A DNA stretch of 64,000 bases from a bacterium (GCA_029945725.1 JAQSDB010000002.1:434001-498000), one strand, 5' to 3'; positions 1 to 9,173 are shown, counted from the first letter of the stretch. Made by a program: numbers and translations. The notes: generated by a model not told the origin, from the letters alone.

Positions 1-2
1 GG

Positions 3-773
3 CGTTTTGCCGGCAATCTCACCTCTGCCATGACGGATAACGATGATCCGGCAATTGTCGAGGCCGGGTCGGCAACCTATTTGCTGCTGCTCGATGCGCT
101 GGTGCGGCAGGAGCCGGGCAATCCGGTTTTCCGTCAGGCTGCTGCGGCGCTCAACAGTGCCTATGCCGGTGCCTTCGTCAAAGACCCGAAGCGGGCCGCC
201 GCGCTGACCGACAAGGCGCTTGCCTACGGCCTTGAGGCGCTGTGCCTGCAGCAGGAAAAGCTCTGCAAGCTGCGCGAGATGCCGGTGGAAGAGCTGCGGC
301 AAAAGCTGGCCGTGCTGAAAACGGATGATGTGCCCTCGCTCTATACCGCAGGCTCGGCCTGGGCCGGCTGGATACAGGCGCACAGCGATGACTTCAATGC
401 CGTGGCCGACATGCCGCGGGTGGAAGCCCTGATGCAACGCGTGGTGGAACTGGACGAAGCGTATCAGGGCGGTGCCGCACATCTTTACCTTGGCGTGATG
501 GCCACGGCCATTCCGCCGGCGCTGGGCGGGCGGCCGGAAGCCGGCAAGATGCATTTTGAAAAGGCCATCGCCTTGTCCGCAGGCCATAACCTCATGGCCC
601 GCGTCTATTACGCCAAAAACTATGCCCGCGGCGTGTATGATCGCGAGCTGCATGACCGCCTGCTCAATGAAGTGCTGGCGGCTGATCCGCACTGGCCCGG
701 CTGGACCCTCGGCAACATGCTTGCCCGGCAGGAAGCTGCGGCCCTGCTGAAGTCGGCGGATGACTTTTTCTGA
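3..773 (+). CDS. TRAP transporter TatT-family component (5' end outside window)
   Basis: Periplasmic, mainly helical partner protein of the TatT family, encoded with TRAP transporters and thought to assist substrate handling. The frame is open from base 3 to the left edge, so the true start and export signal lie outside; the first ATG in view, at 30, is internal because the upstream residues (RFAGNLTSA) look like family sequence. About 256 residues are visible, including the helical stretches ALTDKALAYGLEAL and KMHFEKAIALSAGHN, which resemble TPR-like helices. It lies 80 bases upstream of a dctP-dctQ-dctM set on the same strand, which supports the assignment. Family assignment is from overall resemblance and context; the substrate is unknown. 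Confidence 0.75.
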   Translation, partial: RFAGNLTSAMTDNDDPAIVEAGSATYLLLLDALVRQEPGNPVFRQAAAALNSAYAGAFVKDPKRAAALTDKALAYGLEALCLQQEKLCKLREMPVEELRQKLAVLKTDDVPSLYTAGSAWAGWIQAHSDDFNAVADMPRVEALMQRVVELDEAYQGGAAHLYLGVMATAIPPALGGRPEAGKMHFEKAIALSAGHNLMARVYYAKNYARGVYDRELHDRLLNEVLAADPHWPGWTLGNMLARQEAAALLKSADDFF

Positions 774-853
774 AGGTCCGCACTGGTTTTTGATGCCGCT
801 TTTTCTTTTGGCATCGGTTTCGAACACACCGCATTGTTGACCTGGAGTATCCC

Positions 854-1858
854 ATGAAGAGGAATTGCCTGGCCGTTCTGGCTCTCGGCCTCAGCCTGCT
901 GGTTTCTGCCGCAGACGCCCAAATCCTGAAAATCGCCACGCTCTCGCCCGATGGTTCCGGCTGGATGACAAAAATGCGTGCCGGTGCTGCCGACATCAAG
1001 ACGCGCACCGAGGGCCGGGTAGAGTTCAAGTTCTACACCGGCGGCACCATGGGCAATGACAAAGCCGTGCTCAACAAGATCAAGATCGGCCAGTTGCAGG
1101 GGGGTGCCATCACCGGCGGCAGCCTGGCCGATGCGGCACGTGACATCCAGGTGTATTCGTTGCCGCTGAAATTCCACAACTTTGACGAAGTGGATTATGT
1201 ACGCAGCAAGATGGATGCGGGCCTGTCGAAGGCACTGGAAGACGGCGGCTTTGTGAACTTCGGTTTTGCCGAAGGTGGCTTTGCCTATGCCATGTCGAAA
1301 AGCACACCGGTTCCGTCCATTACGGTGTTGCGCAAACAGCGCGTGTGGATTCCGGACAATGATCACCAGTCCGAAGAAGCCATGAAAATATTCCAGGTGA
1401 CGCCGGTGCCGTTGTCGCTGGCCGATGTGCTGCCCAGCCTGCAGACCGGTATTATCGATACGGTGGCCTCCTCGCCGATAGCCACGGTCGCCCTGCAGTG
1501 GCACACCCAGGTGAAATACATCACCGAAATACCGCTGAGTTATTTTGTCGGCACACTCGCCATCGACAAGAAATCCTTCGCCAGGATTTCACCGGCCGAC
1601 CAGGCAGTGGTGCGCGAGGTGATGAACAAGGTGTTTGTCGAGGTCAACACGCAGAACCGCAAGGACAATGTGGCTGCCTACAACGCCTTGCTGAAGCAGG
1701 GCATCAAGCCGGTGAAGCCGAACGTTGCCGAAACAGCCGAGTGGGAAAAATACGCCGAGCTGGCCAGCACAGCGATGATCAGGGACGGCATTGTCAGCCA
1801 GCCGGCGGCGACGCAGATGAGCACCGCGCTGGCCGCCTTTCGCAGTGGAAAAAAATAA
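854..1858 (+). CDS. dctP: TRAP transporter substrate-binding protein DctP
   Basis: Periplasmic solute-binding protein that delivers an organic anion to the TRAP membrane complex. The 334-residue product begins with a Sec signal peptide (MKRNCLAVLALGLSLLVSA, then DAQ). The mature N terminus reads LKIATLSPDGSGW and is followed by FKFYTGGTMGNDKAVLNKI, a typical DctP start; the substrate-site region around IDTVASSPIATVALQW fits the family. Length is normal. An AGG-type ribosome site lies just before the ATG (cctggagtatcccATG). The stop codon abuts the ATG of dctQ without any spacer, so the genes are translationally coupled. The DctP family mostly carries C4-dicarboxylates or related acids; the substrate here cannot be read from the sequence. 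Confidence 0.93.
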   Translation: MKRNCLAVLALGLSLLVSAADAQILKIATLSPDGSGWMTKMRAGAADIKTRTEGRVEFKFYTGGTMGNDKAVLNKIKIGQLQGGAITGGSLADAARDIQVYSLPLKFHNFDEVDYVRSKMDAGLSKALEDGGFVNFGFAEGGFAYAMSKSTPVPSITVLRKQRVWIPDNDHQSEEAMKIFQVTPVPLSLADVLPSLQTGIIDTVASSPIATVALQWHTQVKYITEIPLSYFVGTLAIDKKSFARISPADQAVVREVMNKVFVEVNTQNRKDNVAAYNALLKQGIKPVKPNVAETAEWEKYAELASTAMIRDGIVSQPAATQMSTALAAFRSGKK

Positions 1859-2392
1859 ATGAAGTCGTGGCTTGCGCGCAGCTTGCGCGCCTTGTACTGG
1901 CTCGAAGACGGCGTGCTGGTGGTATTGCTGCTGTCCATGATCGGTGTGGCGGTGACACAGATTGTCCTGCGCAACGGTTTTGACGGCGGCTTTCTCTGGG
2001 CCGAAAGTTTTCTGCGCGTGCTGGTGCTGTGGATAGGTCTGGCCGGCGCCATGGCTGCCAGTCGCGAGCATCGCCACATCAATATCGACATCGTCGGCCG
2101 TTTTCTGCCGCCGCATGCGGCCAAGGCCGCCGCCGTATTCAATGCGCTGTTCACGGCAGCAGTCACCGCTACGCTGGCCTGGTACACGCTGGCCTTTGTG
2201 CGCGTCGAATATGAATCCCCCACTGTCGCCTTTGCCTTTGTGCCGACCTGGGTGTGCGAAAGCATCATGCCGTTTGCCTTTGGCGTGATTGCCCTGCGCT
2301 ACCTGGTGCTGGCCATCATGACGCCCTGGCACAAGCTGGAGCCGCTGGCAGCGCACGGCATTGCGCTGCCGCCGGAGGATGCGGCCCCGTGA
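1859..2392 (+). CDS. dctQ: TRAP transporter small permease DctQ
   Basis: Small integral membrane subunit of the TRAP transporter, 177 residues with four predicted membrane helices. The signature segment WAESFLRVLVLWIGLAGA, followed by SREHRHINIDI, is the typical DctQ core. The ATG directly follows the dctP stop. The gene ends at a TGA that overlaps the GTG start of dctM (GTGA), so the three genes form one translation unit. Together DctQ and DctM use a sodium gradient to import the substrate captured by DctP. Confidence 0.92.
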   Translation: MKSWLARSLRALYWLEDGVLVVLLLSMIGVAVTQIVLRNGFDGGFLWAESFLRVLVLWIGLAGAMAASREHRHINIDIVGRFLPPHAAKAAAVFNALFTAAVTATLAWYTLAFVRVEYESPTVAFAFVPTWVCESIMPFAFGVIALRYLVLAIMTPWHKLEPLAAHGIALPPEDAAP

Positions 2393-3669
2393 TTGCCCTG
2401 TGTGTTGCCCTCATCCTTTTTGCCGCCCTCATGGGCTCGCCGATTTTTGCCGTGATTGTGGCGGCCGCCATGCTGGGTTTTTACAGCGGCGACACGCCCC
2501 TTGCCGTGCTTGGCGTCAATCTCTATCAGCTGGTGGATACGCCGCTGCTGCTGGCGCTGCCCCTGTTCACCTTTGCCGGTTATCTGCTCGGTGAATCGCG
2601 CACCTCCGAGCGCCTGGTGCGGCTGGCCAAGGCCGGTCTTGGCTGGATGCCGGGCGGTCTGCCCGTGGTGTCCTTTCTCACCTGTGCGTTTCTCACCGCG
2701 TTTACCGGCGCCAGCGGCGTCACCATCGTGGCACTCGGTGCCATGCTCTATCCCGCGCTGAAAATGTCGGGTTATCCGGACCGCTTTTCACTGGGCCTCG
2801 TCACCACCTCGGGGGCGCTCGGCCTCTTGCTGCCGCCTTCCTTGCCACTGATCCTGTTTGCCGTGATTGCGCAGCAATTGCCGGCCGGTGCCGGCGTCAC
2901 CATCCAGCAGGTCTTCATGGCCGGCCTGCTGCCCTGCCTGCTGATGATCGTGGCACTGTCGGTTTACGGCCTGCGCGTGACGCGGCAGAACGAGATTCCG
3001 CTGCAGAAGTTTTCCTGGGGCGAGCTGCGTGCGGCGGCACTGGATGCCAAATGGGAATTACCGCTGCCGCTGTTTGTACTGGGTGGCATTTACGGCGGTT
3101 TTTTTGCCGTCTCGGAAGCGGCGGCGGTCACCGCGCTTTATGTGCTGGTCACGCAGATGCTGATCTACCGTGAAATCCCCTTCAGGGAACTGCCGCGCAT
3201 CATGCGTGAAGCCATGATGATGGTGGGCAGTGTGCTGCTGATTGTCGGCGTGGCGATGTCCTTCACCAGCTGGATGATCGATGCGGAAGTGCCCAACAAG
3301 CTGTTTGATGTGGTGCGCGAGCATATCCACAGCAAATACGTGTTCCTGTTCATGCTGACGATTTTCCTGCTGCTGCTTGGCATGATGCTGGATATTTTTT
3401 CGGCGCTGGTGATTGTGGTGCCGCTGCTGCTGCCCATGGCCGTTGGTTATGGCGTGCATCCCGTGCACCTCGGCATCATTTTCCTTGCCACCATGGAAAT
3501 CGGTTACTGCGCGCCGCCGGTAGGCATGAATCTCGTCATCGGCAGTTTCCGTTTCAGGAAACCGATCATGGAACTGGCGCGGGCGTCACTGCCGTTCATG
3601 GCCGTGCTGTTTGCCGTGGTGCTGGTCATCACCTATGTGCCGTGGCTGAGCCTGGCGTTTATCCGTTAA
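2389..3669 (+). CDS. dctM: TRAP transporter large permease DctM
   Basis: Large membrane subunit of the TRAP transporter, which forms the translocation path. A longer open frame from 2254 is possible, but the natural start is the GTG at 2389, overlapping the dctQ stop by four bases. This gives 426 residues, the usual length for DctM, with an N-terminal membrane helix (ALCVALILFAALMGSPIFAV). The FTGASGVTIVALGAMLYPAL segment and the LGLLLPPSLPLILFAVI segment are family hallmarks. About twelve membrane segments are visible. A strong terminator hairpin follows 25 bases after the stop, closing the tatT-dctPQM operon. Confidence 0.93.
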   Translation: MIALCVALILFAALMGSPIFAVIVAAAMLGFYSGDTPLAVLGVNLYQLVDTPLLLALPLFTFAGYLLGESRTSERLVRLAKAGLGWMPGGLPVVSFLTCAFLTAFTGASGVTIVALGAMLYPALKMSGYPDRFSLGLVTTSGALGLLLPPSLPLILFAVIAQQLPAGAGVTIQQVFMAGLLPCLLMIVALSVYGLRVTRQNEIPLQKFSWGELRAAALDAKWELPLPLFVLGGIYGGFFAVSEAAAVTALYVLVTQMLIYREIPFRELPRIMREAMMMVGSVLLIVGVAMSFTSWMIDAEVPNKLFDVVREHIHSKYVFLFMLTIFLLLLGMMLDIFSALVIVVPLLLPMAVGYGVHPVHLGIIFLATMEIGYCAPPVGMNLVIGSFRFRKPIMELARASLPFMAVLFAVVLVITYVPWLSLAFIR

Positions 3670-3694
3670 GTGCCGGCAGAAAATATACGCTCGT

Positions 3695-3723
3695 AAAAAA
3701 GCCCCGCACTGCGGGGCTTTTTC
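3695..3723. terminator. Bidirectional rho-independent terminator between dctM and MFS gene
   Basis: GCCCCGC-act-GCGGGGC stem flanked by A6 on the left and T5 on the right, so it can stop transcription from both convergent genes. Its right T-run touches the stop codon of the minus-strand MFS gene. Confidence 0.9.
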
Positions 3724-4936
3724 ATGCCGCCTGCGCAGGCACATGCCGGAAATGTTTTATCGCCACGATGAGCGCGAGCAGCTGGATGGCACTGCACAGA
3801 AAAAAGGTGATGCCGATGCGCCAGTCCGTGTGCGGGAGGTGGCCGACACGGGCGAGCAGGGCGGTGCCAAGCAGCGGCGCGATCACCATCATGATGCTGC
3901 TGATGGCATTCAGCGAGCCTTGCGTCAGGCCCTGGTCGCCGGCGCTGGCAGCGCGCGAGATCAGGCTTTGCAGGGCCGGCACCACGGTGAAGGAGAGCAG
4001 GTTGGTGACAATCAGCGCGTACATCAGCCAGGCTGCCGTGGCCAGTCCGTAAGCGAGGTAAACCGGCGTGGCGATGCTCATGCCGATGATGGCCAGACGC
4101 ACTTCACCAAAGCGTTTCAGCAAGCGCCCGAGCAGCAAACCCTGCGCGATGACCGCAGTGAGGCCGACGACAAACAGGGCGAAGCCGTTGTCCTTCGGAC
4201 CCCAGCCAAAACGGAATTGCGTGTACAGCACCCAGGTGCTCTGCAGCATGGATTGCGCCAGCATGGTGAAGGCAAACACCACGATCAGGCTGCCGACACC
4301 ACGGAGCCGGGCGAGATGGGAAAAGGCTCCGAAAGGATTGGCGCGTGCCGCCGTGACGCGCGTGCGGTTTGCGCCCGGCAGTGATTCCGGCAGCACAAAA
4401 AAACCGTACAGCCAGTTGGTCAGCGAGAGTCCGGCAGCGACCCAGAACGGCAGGCGCATGTCCTGGGCACCGAGCAAGCCGCCGAGCACGGGGCCGACAA
4501 TAAAGCCAAGGCCAAAGGCGGCACCGACGGCACCAAAACTCTTGCCGCGCTTTTCAGCGGGGGTGATGTCGGCGACATAGGCATTGGCCACGGAAAAGCT
4601 GGCACCGGTGGCGCCACTGACCATGCGCGCGAGCAGCAGCAGCGGCAGCGAATGCGTCAGCGCCATCACGACATAACTGAAGCCAAGTCCGAAAATGGAC
4701 AGCAGCAGGACCGGACGCCGCCCGTACTGGTCACTGAGCGCACCCAGCAGCGGCGTCAGGAAAAACTGCATGACGCCGTAGGATGCGGCCAGTGCGCCAT
4801 ACCAGTAAGCCTGCTGGTCCGGCGATTGCGTCATGGTGCCGATCAGTCCGGGCAGCACCGGAATCATCAGGCCTATGCCCAGCACATCAAGAAAAACGGT
4901 GACGAGAATGAAAGCCAGGGTAGGGCGCTGACGCAT
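3722..4936 (-). CDS. TCR/Tet-family MFS drug efflux transporter
   Basis: Major facilitator superfamily proton antiporter of the TetA-like (DHA1) group, 404 residues with twelve predicted membrane segments. Visible hallmarks: the N-terminal helix FILVTVFLDVLGIGLMIPVL, the A-like motif GALSDQYGRRPVLL in the loop between helices 2 and 3, and the motif-C-like GLGFIVGPVLGGLLG in helix 5. These match chromosomal Tet-like transporters; real tetracycline export is not shown because many such proteins have other or unknown substrates. No TetR-type regulator is adjacent. It is convergent with dctM and shares the terminator between them. Confidence 0.85.
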   Translation of the reverse strand: MRQRPTLAFILVTVFLDVLGIGLMIPVLPGLIGTMTQSPDQQAYWYGALAASYGVMQFFLTPLLGALSDQYGRRPVLLLSIFGLGFSYVVMALTHSLPLLLLARMVSGATGASFSVANAYVADITPAEKRGKSFGAVGAAFGLGFIVGPVLGGLLGAQDMRLPFWVAAGLSLTNWLYGFFVLPESLPGANRTRVTAARANPFGAFSHLARLRGVGSLIVVFAFTMLAQSMLQSTWVLYTQFRFGWGPKDNGFALFVVGLTAVIAQGLLLGRLLKRFGEVRLAIIGMSIATPVYLAYGLATAAWLMYALIVTNLLSFTVVPALQSLISRAASAGDQGLTQGSLNAISSIMMVIAPLLGTALLARVGHLPHTDWRIGITFFLCSAIQLLALIVAIKHFRHVPAQAA

Positions 4937-5043
4937 GAAAAGGCTCGCGGCGTGAGGTGGGTGAAAAGGCAGACGATGCAGGGTGGCAGATTTTCGGGGG
5001 CAGCGGAATCACCCGCACCGCGCTTGCGGCACGACGGCAGGAG

Positions 5044-6093
5044 TCATGTTTTCTGCAGCGGGCAGCGCAGCAGGAAGCTGTCAAAAGACTGGCCGATATA
5101 CAGTGCGTTCTGGCTGAACACCGCATTCGACATGGCGCTGATGCGGCTGCCGTCGTCGCTGAAAAACGCCGAGGCTTTGCCGGTGACGGCATTGACCAGA
5201 TAAAGGATGCCGGATGAGCGTTTGCGGCTGTCATTCTGGTGGCGCAGGAAATCCAGCAAGGGTCCGTGCGAGACCACGAGATACGTGCCGGCATCAGGCC
5301 CGGGATTGATGCCGTCGAGTGCAGGCAGGTGGATGACGGTGCGCGCCGCACCGAGGCTGCCATCACGGTTGCGCGGAAAGGTCAGCAGCGCATTGCCGAA
5401 CGTCATCGCCACCAGCACCTGCCGGGCATCGGCTTTTACGCCGTTGGGAAAACTCAGGCCGTCGGCCACGATGCGCCAGCGCTGTCCTTCGGGCCTGTCT
5501 TCGCGGTAGAGCACGATATTGGCCCGGCTCATGCGCAGGGCCAGTTCCATGACACTGCTGCCGTCGCGACGGTCATTGCTCACGTACACATCACCATCCG
5601 GTGCGATGGAAATGTGGTTGGGCGAGCTCAGCAGCGGATCACGCAAACGCTGGCGCCAGACCAGCCTGTCGGGCTCCACCTTGTAGATGAGGATGCTGTG
5701 GCGGGTACCGTTGGGATTGTCGTCATCATGGTTGATGACATAGAGCAGGGTTTCGCCGTTTTTCGTGAGGCTGTCCATGTGATGCGGGCGCAGGACAAGA
5801 TCCGCCGGCTCGCCGGTGCGCGGCAATTGCCGCAGCAGGCGGGTGGCGGTGTCATAGTCTTCAATGGTGCCGGCGCGTTCGAAGTGGCGACGGTCATGGC
5901 TGGACACCAGCAGGCGGCTGCTGCCGGACAGCGCCAGCAGGCTGTGCGGACCGGGCGCCGTCGGCACGGCCTTGCAGGCTGCGTTATCAAGGCGCGCATC
6001 GGGGGGTGGCAGTGGGTTGCCGGCCTGCACCACGGGCGCGAGCACGGAACTGAGCAGCATGGAAATGCAGAAGGCAGTGAGGTGTCTGGGCAT
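5044..6093 (-). CDS. Periplasmic PON/SMP-30-type beta-propeller esterase-like protein
   Basis: Secreted protein of 349 residues resembling paraoxonase/gluconolactonase-type six-bladed propellers. The upstream ATG at 6141 would add 16 residues, but the ATG at 6093 is preferred because it has an AAGGA ribosome site and directly starts a signal peptide (MPRHLTAFCISMLLSSVLAP, then VVQAG). Propeller features include SPNHISIAPDGDVYVSND, where Asn and Asp could bind calcium as in paraoxonases, LSFPNGVKAD, and LYIGQSFDSFLLRC at the C terminus. Family members hydrolyse lactones or aryl esters; the substrate here is unknown. It appears to be a single-gene unit. Confidence 0.65.
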   Translation of the reverse strand: MPRHLTAFCISMLLSSVLAPVVQAGNPLPPPDARLDNAACKAVPTAPGPHSLLALSGSSRLLVSSHDRRHFERAGTIEDYDTATRLLRQLPRTGEPADLVLRPHHMDSLTKNGETLLYVINHDDDNPNGTRHSILIYKVEPDRLVWRQRLRDPLLSSPNHISIAPDGDVYVSNDRRDGSSVMELALRMSRANIVLYREDRPEGQRWRIVADGLSFPNGVKADARQVLVAMTFGNALLTFPRNRDGSLGAARTVIHLPALDGINPGPDAGTYLVVSHGPLLDFLRHQNDSRKRSSGILYLVNAVTGKASAFFSDDGSRISAMSNAVFSQNALYIGQSFDSFLLRCPLQKT

Positions 6094-6175
6094 GGCATCC
6101 GTCCTTTGTCGCCATGCTAGTGGGGCATGGCGACAAAGCAATTCGACAACGCTGCCTTGTGTTGAGTCTTTCGGC

Positions 6176-6886
6176 TCAGGCCGCCCAGAGTTTGCGCAGG
6201 GGAAAGCTGCCGCGGTAATAGCTTTCGGTTTGTTGCAGTGCCTCTTTCAGCAACTGGTCGGCGCGCGCACGGCTGACGGATTCGCACAGCGCCGCGTGCA
6301 CCAGACGCACGATCTCGCGCAGGGAGCCCTCGGCGATAAACACGCCCTCCGGTGCGCTGGCGCCTTCGGCCAGCCAGGACCTGACAGCGGCTTCAGCCTG
6401 CCAGGAGAGATCCAGCGCCGGCAGCTTTTCCAGCAGGAGCTCGCGCATGCGCGCATTCATGTCGCCGGGAGTGCGCGAGAAAACGGTGTTGACCAGTTGC
6501 ATGCAGCCCAGCAGGGCATCGGCTTCCTGCGCCGACAGGCGCTCGCGGATCACCGGAACCGGCACGGACGCTACCGCGGCCGGGCTTGTCGCCGGCCGGG
6601 GAGGCTCCGCTGCAACGGGCTCGCTCGCCCGCACGATGGCGAGCGGTTTGCCGTCCTCGCTGGTCATGGCGCGAATCAGGCTCTGCAGAATCCGCGTGCG
6701 CTGTGCCGACAGCGCCGGCGTGGTGCAGATGTCGCTGAGAAAGCCCTGAAAGGCGACCGTGGTCTGGCGTGAATAACGCAGCTCCCAGATGATGAGGGCG
6801 TCGCCCAGTTCCTCGCCGCTTAAAAACGGGGAAAGGGCTTTCTCGATGAGGATTTTTTTCTCGGTGATGTTCAGTAATGCGGTCAT
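6176..6886 (-). CDS. Hypothetical cytoplasmic protein
   Basis: I do not recognise this 236-residue protein. The open frame extends upstream to 7171, but the first ~90 residues of that extension look like untranslated sequence; ATGs at 6901 and 6886 are the realistic starts, and neither has a strong ribosome site. The protein is alpha-helical and acidic/alanine-rich. It has an N-terminal helical part (TEKKILIEKALSPFLSGEEL), a proline/alanine linker near residues 85-110, and a C-terminal helical part with conserved-looking LPALDLSWQAEAAVRSWL. No signal peptide, membrane helix or catalytic motif is visible. It lies between a secreted esterase-like gene and a terminator, and seems to be transcribed alone. 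Confidence 0.55.
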   Translation of the reverse strand: MTALLNITEKKILIEKALSPFLSGEELGDALIIWELRYSRQTTVAFQGFLSDICTTPALSAQRTRILQSLIRAMTSEDGKPLAIVRASEPVAAEPPRPATSPAAVASVPVPVIRERLSAQEADALLGCMQLVNTVFSRTPGDMNARMRELLLEKLPALDLSWQAEAAVRSWLAEGASAPEGVFIAEGSLREIVRLVHAALCESVSRARADQLLKEALQQTESYYRGSFPLRKLWAA

Positions 6887-7167
6887 GGGTTTGCTAACCA
6901 TCAGTGAGTGCGGTGGTGGTCGTGAACGGCTCCAGCCTTTCCATGAAGAGCAAGTGCCATGCCATGCCGCTGCTTGCCGGTAGTAATTTCCGGTAGTCAG
7001 AATTTTCGGGGGCTTTGTCCCCGCGCCAGCCGGTTGTCGCCTCCTTGCCAGGGCACGGGCAGAAAAAATGGTGCATCCGCAGCCGTACTGCGGCGCAACA
7101 GGAGTGCCATGGCGCGCAGCAACGGGGCAGAAAGAGCGTCTGCCCCGCGCCAGGACAGCGCGCGTGC

Positions 7168-7203
7168 ACATAAAAAAGGCCCGCAGGATGCGGGCCTTTT
7201 TTA
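7168..7203. terminator. Bidirectional terminator hairpin
   Basis: AAAAAAGGCCCGC-aggat-GCGGGCCTTTTTT, a perfect stem with A- and T-runs on both sides. It lies just downstream of the minus-strand gene that ends at 7221 and can also stop plus-strand transcription. Confidence 0.9.
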
Positions 7204-7220
7204 CCGGACTTTCTGATGCA

Positions 7221-7733
7221 TCAGGGCTTGGCGGCTGCCGGCTTTTTATCGGCCGGGATTTTAGCGGCGGAAGCTTGCGGTTGCGGGGCTTTGGGGGCCG
7301 ACGTTTTCTGGGCGGCGGATTTCTGCAGCTGTGCTTCCAGCTCCCTGATCTGCTTTTCCTTGAGGGCGATCAGCGCGGCGCCATCGTTGACCTGTGCCGT
7401 CAGCTCGGCGGCACGCGAGGCCAGCTCGTTTTTCTCCGCCACATTCTTGTCGACCACTTCGTCATCCAGGGCAATGGCATCGGATTCAAGGGCGGACTTG
7501 AACTCCTTGTCGGCTTCACTGTTGGCGCTTTCTGCCGCCGGATTTGCAATGACCGGTGCGGGTGCTGGAGGCGACAGCGGTTCGGATACCGTGGTGTGCA
7601 TGACGGCAGGCGTCGCAGGTGCCGGGGCAGTCGCCGGGGCTTCACCGGCATCCTGTGTAAACCACCAGAAACCGGCTCCGGCCAGAATGACCAGGCCCGC
7701 CAGCGCCGCCAGAATTGTTTGCCGCTTTTCCAT
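7221..7733 (-). CDS. Membrane-anchored Ala/Pro-rich coiled-coil protein, unknown function
   Basis: 170-residue protein with one N-terminal membrane anchor (ILAALAGLVILAGAGFWWF), an Ala/Pro-rich periplasmic linker, a short coiled coil (EKNELASRAAELTAQ and ALKEKQIRELEAQLQK) and a Lys/Ala/Pro-rich tail. The longer open frame to 7970 is not used: the ATG at 7733 has an AAGGAG ribosome site at ideal spacing. This layout is seen in envelope-spanning or scaffold proteins of low conservation, so no function can be assigned. It is divergent from the YciC-like membrane gene at 7864, with about 130 bases between the starts. Confidence 0.65.
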   Translation of the reverse strand: MEKRQTILAALAGLVILAGAGFWWFTQDAGEAPATAPAPATPAVMHTTVSEPLSPPAPAPVIANPAAESANSEADKEFKSALESDAIALDDEVVDKNVAEKNELASRAAELTAQVNDGAALIALKEKQIRELEAQLQKSAAQKTSAPKAPQPQASAAKIPADKKPAAAKP

Positions 7734-7863
7734 CAGATTCTCCTTGTTGCATCTGTCCCGGCAGCAGTCGACACTCGCGGCCGGCCCAGGCGATGACCTG
7801 CAATGGTGCTGAGCCGGCCTGCCTTCTGTCAATTTTTGATTTCGCCCTTTGTGAGGCTTTCGG

Positions 7864-8559
7864 ATGTTTTTACGGCGTCTGCGCGACACCCTGCAATTCT
7901 TCTGGCTGCACCTGACGGAGCTGCTCTGGCGCCTGGCGCCCGTGGCGCTGCCCTTCCTGCTCTTTGGCAATTACCGTTTCGTGATGATCCATGCCGGCGA
8001 CACGGAAAAAGCCATGTCCGATCCGCTGACACTGCTGCCGCAAATGCTGGCCGGTGTGGCCGCCACCGCGCTGACCATCGTCTATACCTTGCGCAAGCTT
8101 CAGGTCGGCAAAGACCCGTCACCGGGTCTGGCCACGCTCTGGCGCGAGGCCGCCTGGGGCTTTCCCTCCCTGCTGGCGGTGCAGCTGCTGGCAGGCGCCG
8201 CCATTCTTGGCGGCCTGTTGCTGCTGATCCTGCCGGGGATTTATCTCATGGGGGCCTTGTTGCCGGCCTATGTGATTGCCGTGCATGAAAGGCAGGCACC
8301 GGTCGCCGCGCTGAAGGCATCGTGGGCGCGGTATCGCGGGCAGGCCTGGGCACTGGGGGCCGATGTCCTGCTGCTGGTGCCCTGCTTGCTGATCATTTTC
8401 AGCGGCCTCGGCGCACTGGAGCAGCTGCTCAACGACACGCCGGACATCATTCGTGTGGTGGCCATGAGCGCCCTTGATCTGGTGGCCATGCTGTTTGCGC
8501 AGCTGCCGGGGATTTTGCTGGCGCGGTTTTATGTGATGGAAGACATCAGCGCAAACTGA
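7864..8559 (+). CDS. YciC-like (UPF0259-type) inner-membrane protein
   Basis: Integral membrane protein of 231 residues with about six hydrophobic segments, including LLPQMLAGVAATALTIVYTL, LLAGAAILGGLLLLILPGIY and ADVLLLVPCLLIIFSGLGAL. The LPGIYLMGALLPAYVIAVHE stretch, followed by ALKASWARYRG, is characteristic of the YciC/UPF0259 group. Function is unknown in the family. No partner gene is evident; the next gene on the strand (rhodanese) begins 117 bases downstream. Confidence 0.6.
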   Translation: MFLRRLRDTLQFFWLHLTELLWRLAPVALPFLLFGNYRFVMIHAGDTEKAMSDPLTLLPQMLAGVAATALTIVYTLRKLQVGKDPSPGLATLWREAAWGFPSLLAVQLLAGAAILGGLLLLILPGIYLMGALLPAYVIAVHERQAPVAALKASWARYRGQAWALGADVLLLVPCLLIIFSGLGALEQLLNDTPDIIRVVAMSALDLVAMLFAQLPGILLARFYVMEDISAN

Positions 8560-8676
8560 GGCCGCGAAACCGTGGCGCACTGCGGCCTGCGTTAAGGCGG
8601 CTGCCGGTTGCTGCCCCGGTGCTGGCGGCGCATGCTGGGAACGGTTGTTTTTCCGGATTTTCTTGAGGGTGTGGTC

Positions 8677-9111
8677 ATGAAAAAGCTCATTGGTGTTGCT
8701 TCGCTTTGCGCGGCCCTTTGTCTGGGGCTGGCCCACGCAACCGTTTATGCAGGCACGGCGTATGACGACCCGGCCGCCGCGATCCCCGAAGTGACGGCGG
8801 ATGCGCTGGTACGGCGTCAGGCGACGAGTGAAAAACTGCTGGTGATTGATGTGCGCTCCGCGGAGGATTTTGCGAAAGGGCATGTGCCCGGCGCGATCAA
8901 TCTGGCGCATGACACCATCACGGGCCGCGAGCCGGTATTGTCCGGCTGGACAAACGAGGCCGTGGTTCTGTATTGCCACTCGGGGCGGCGCTCGGGCATC
9001 GCCGCCAAAGTGCTGAAAAAGCAGGGCTACATGAAGCTGGAGCACCTGCAGGGTGATTATCCCGGCTGGGAAAAATCAGGCAGGCCGGTTGAGCGGCAGG
9101 TGCCGCAGTGA
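8677..9111 (+). CDS. Periplasmic single-domain rhodanese (sulfurtransferase)
   Basis: 144-residue exported rhodanese-like protein. The start at 8677 is chosen over the upstream ATG at 8608 because it begins a clear signal peptide (MKKLIGVASLCAALCLGLAH) with a GAGGG site upstream. The domain follows in order: the LLVIDVRSAEDFAKGHVPGA core, the active-site loop YCHSGRRSG with the catalytic cysteine, and the C-terminal GDYPGWEKSGRPV. Such proteins move sulfane sulfur to thiol acceptors or cyanide; the periplasmic partner is unknown. A bidirectional terminator follows. Confidence 0.88.
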   Translation: MKKLIGVASLCAALCLGLAHATVYAGTAYDDPAAAIPEVTADALVRRQATSEKLLVIDVRSAEDFAKGHVPGAINLAHDTITGREPVLSGWTNEAVVLYCHSGRRSGIAAKVLKKQGYMKLEHLQGDYPGWEKSGRPVERQVPQ

Positions 9112-9134
9112 TCAGGAGCGGCCTTTGCCGGCCT

Positions 9135-9173
9135 GCATAAAAAAGCCCCGAACCCGGGGCTTTTTTTATGCAG
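9135..9173. terminator. Bidirectional terminator with extended stem
   Basis: GCATAAAAAAGCCCCG-aac-CCGGGGCTTTTTTTATGC. The core GC stem is extended by the paired A/T runs into an almost perfect long hairpin between two convergent genes. Confidence 0.92.

Noticed and set aside
620-1504. 294-residue open frame on the minus strand across tatT/dctP
   Set aside because: Shadow of dctP; no start signal or recognisable motif, and it overlaps a well-supported gene.
2254-2388. Longer DctM with 45 extra N-terminal residues
   Set aside because: The extension overlaps dctQ and reads as shadow; the GTG at 2389 gives a standard protein with GTGA coupling.
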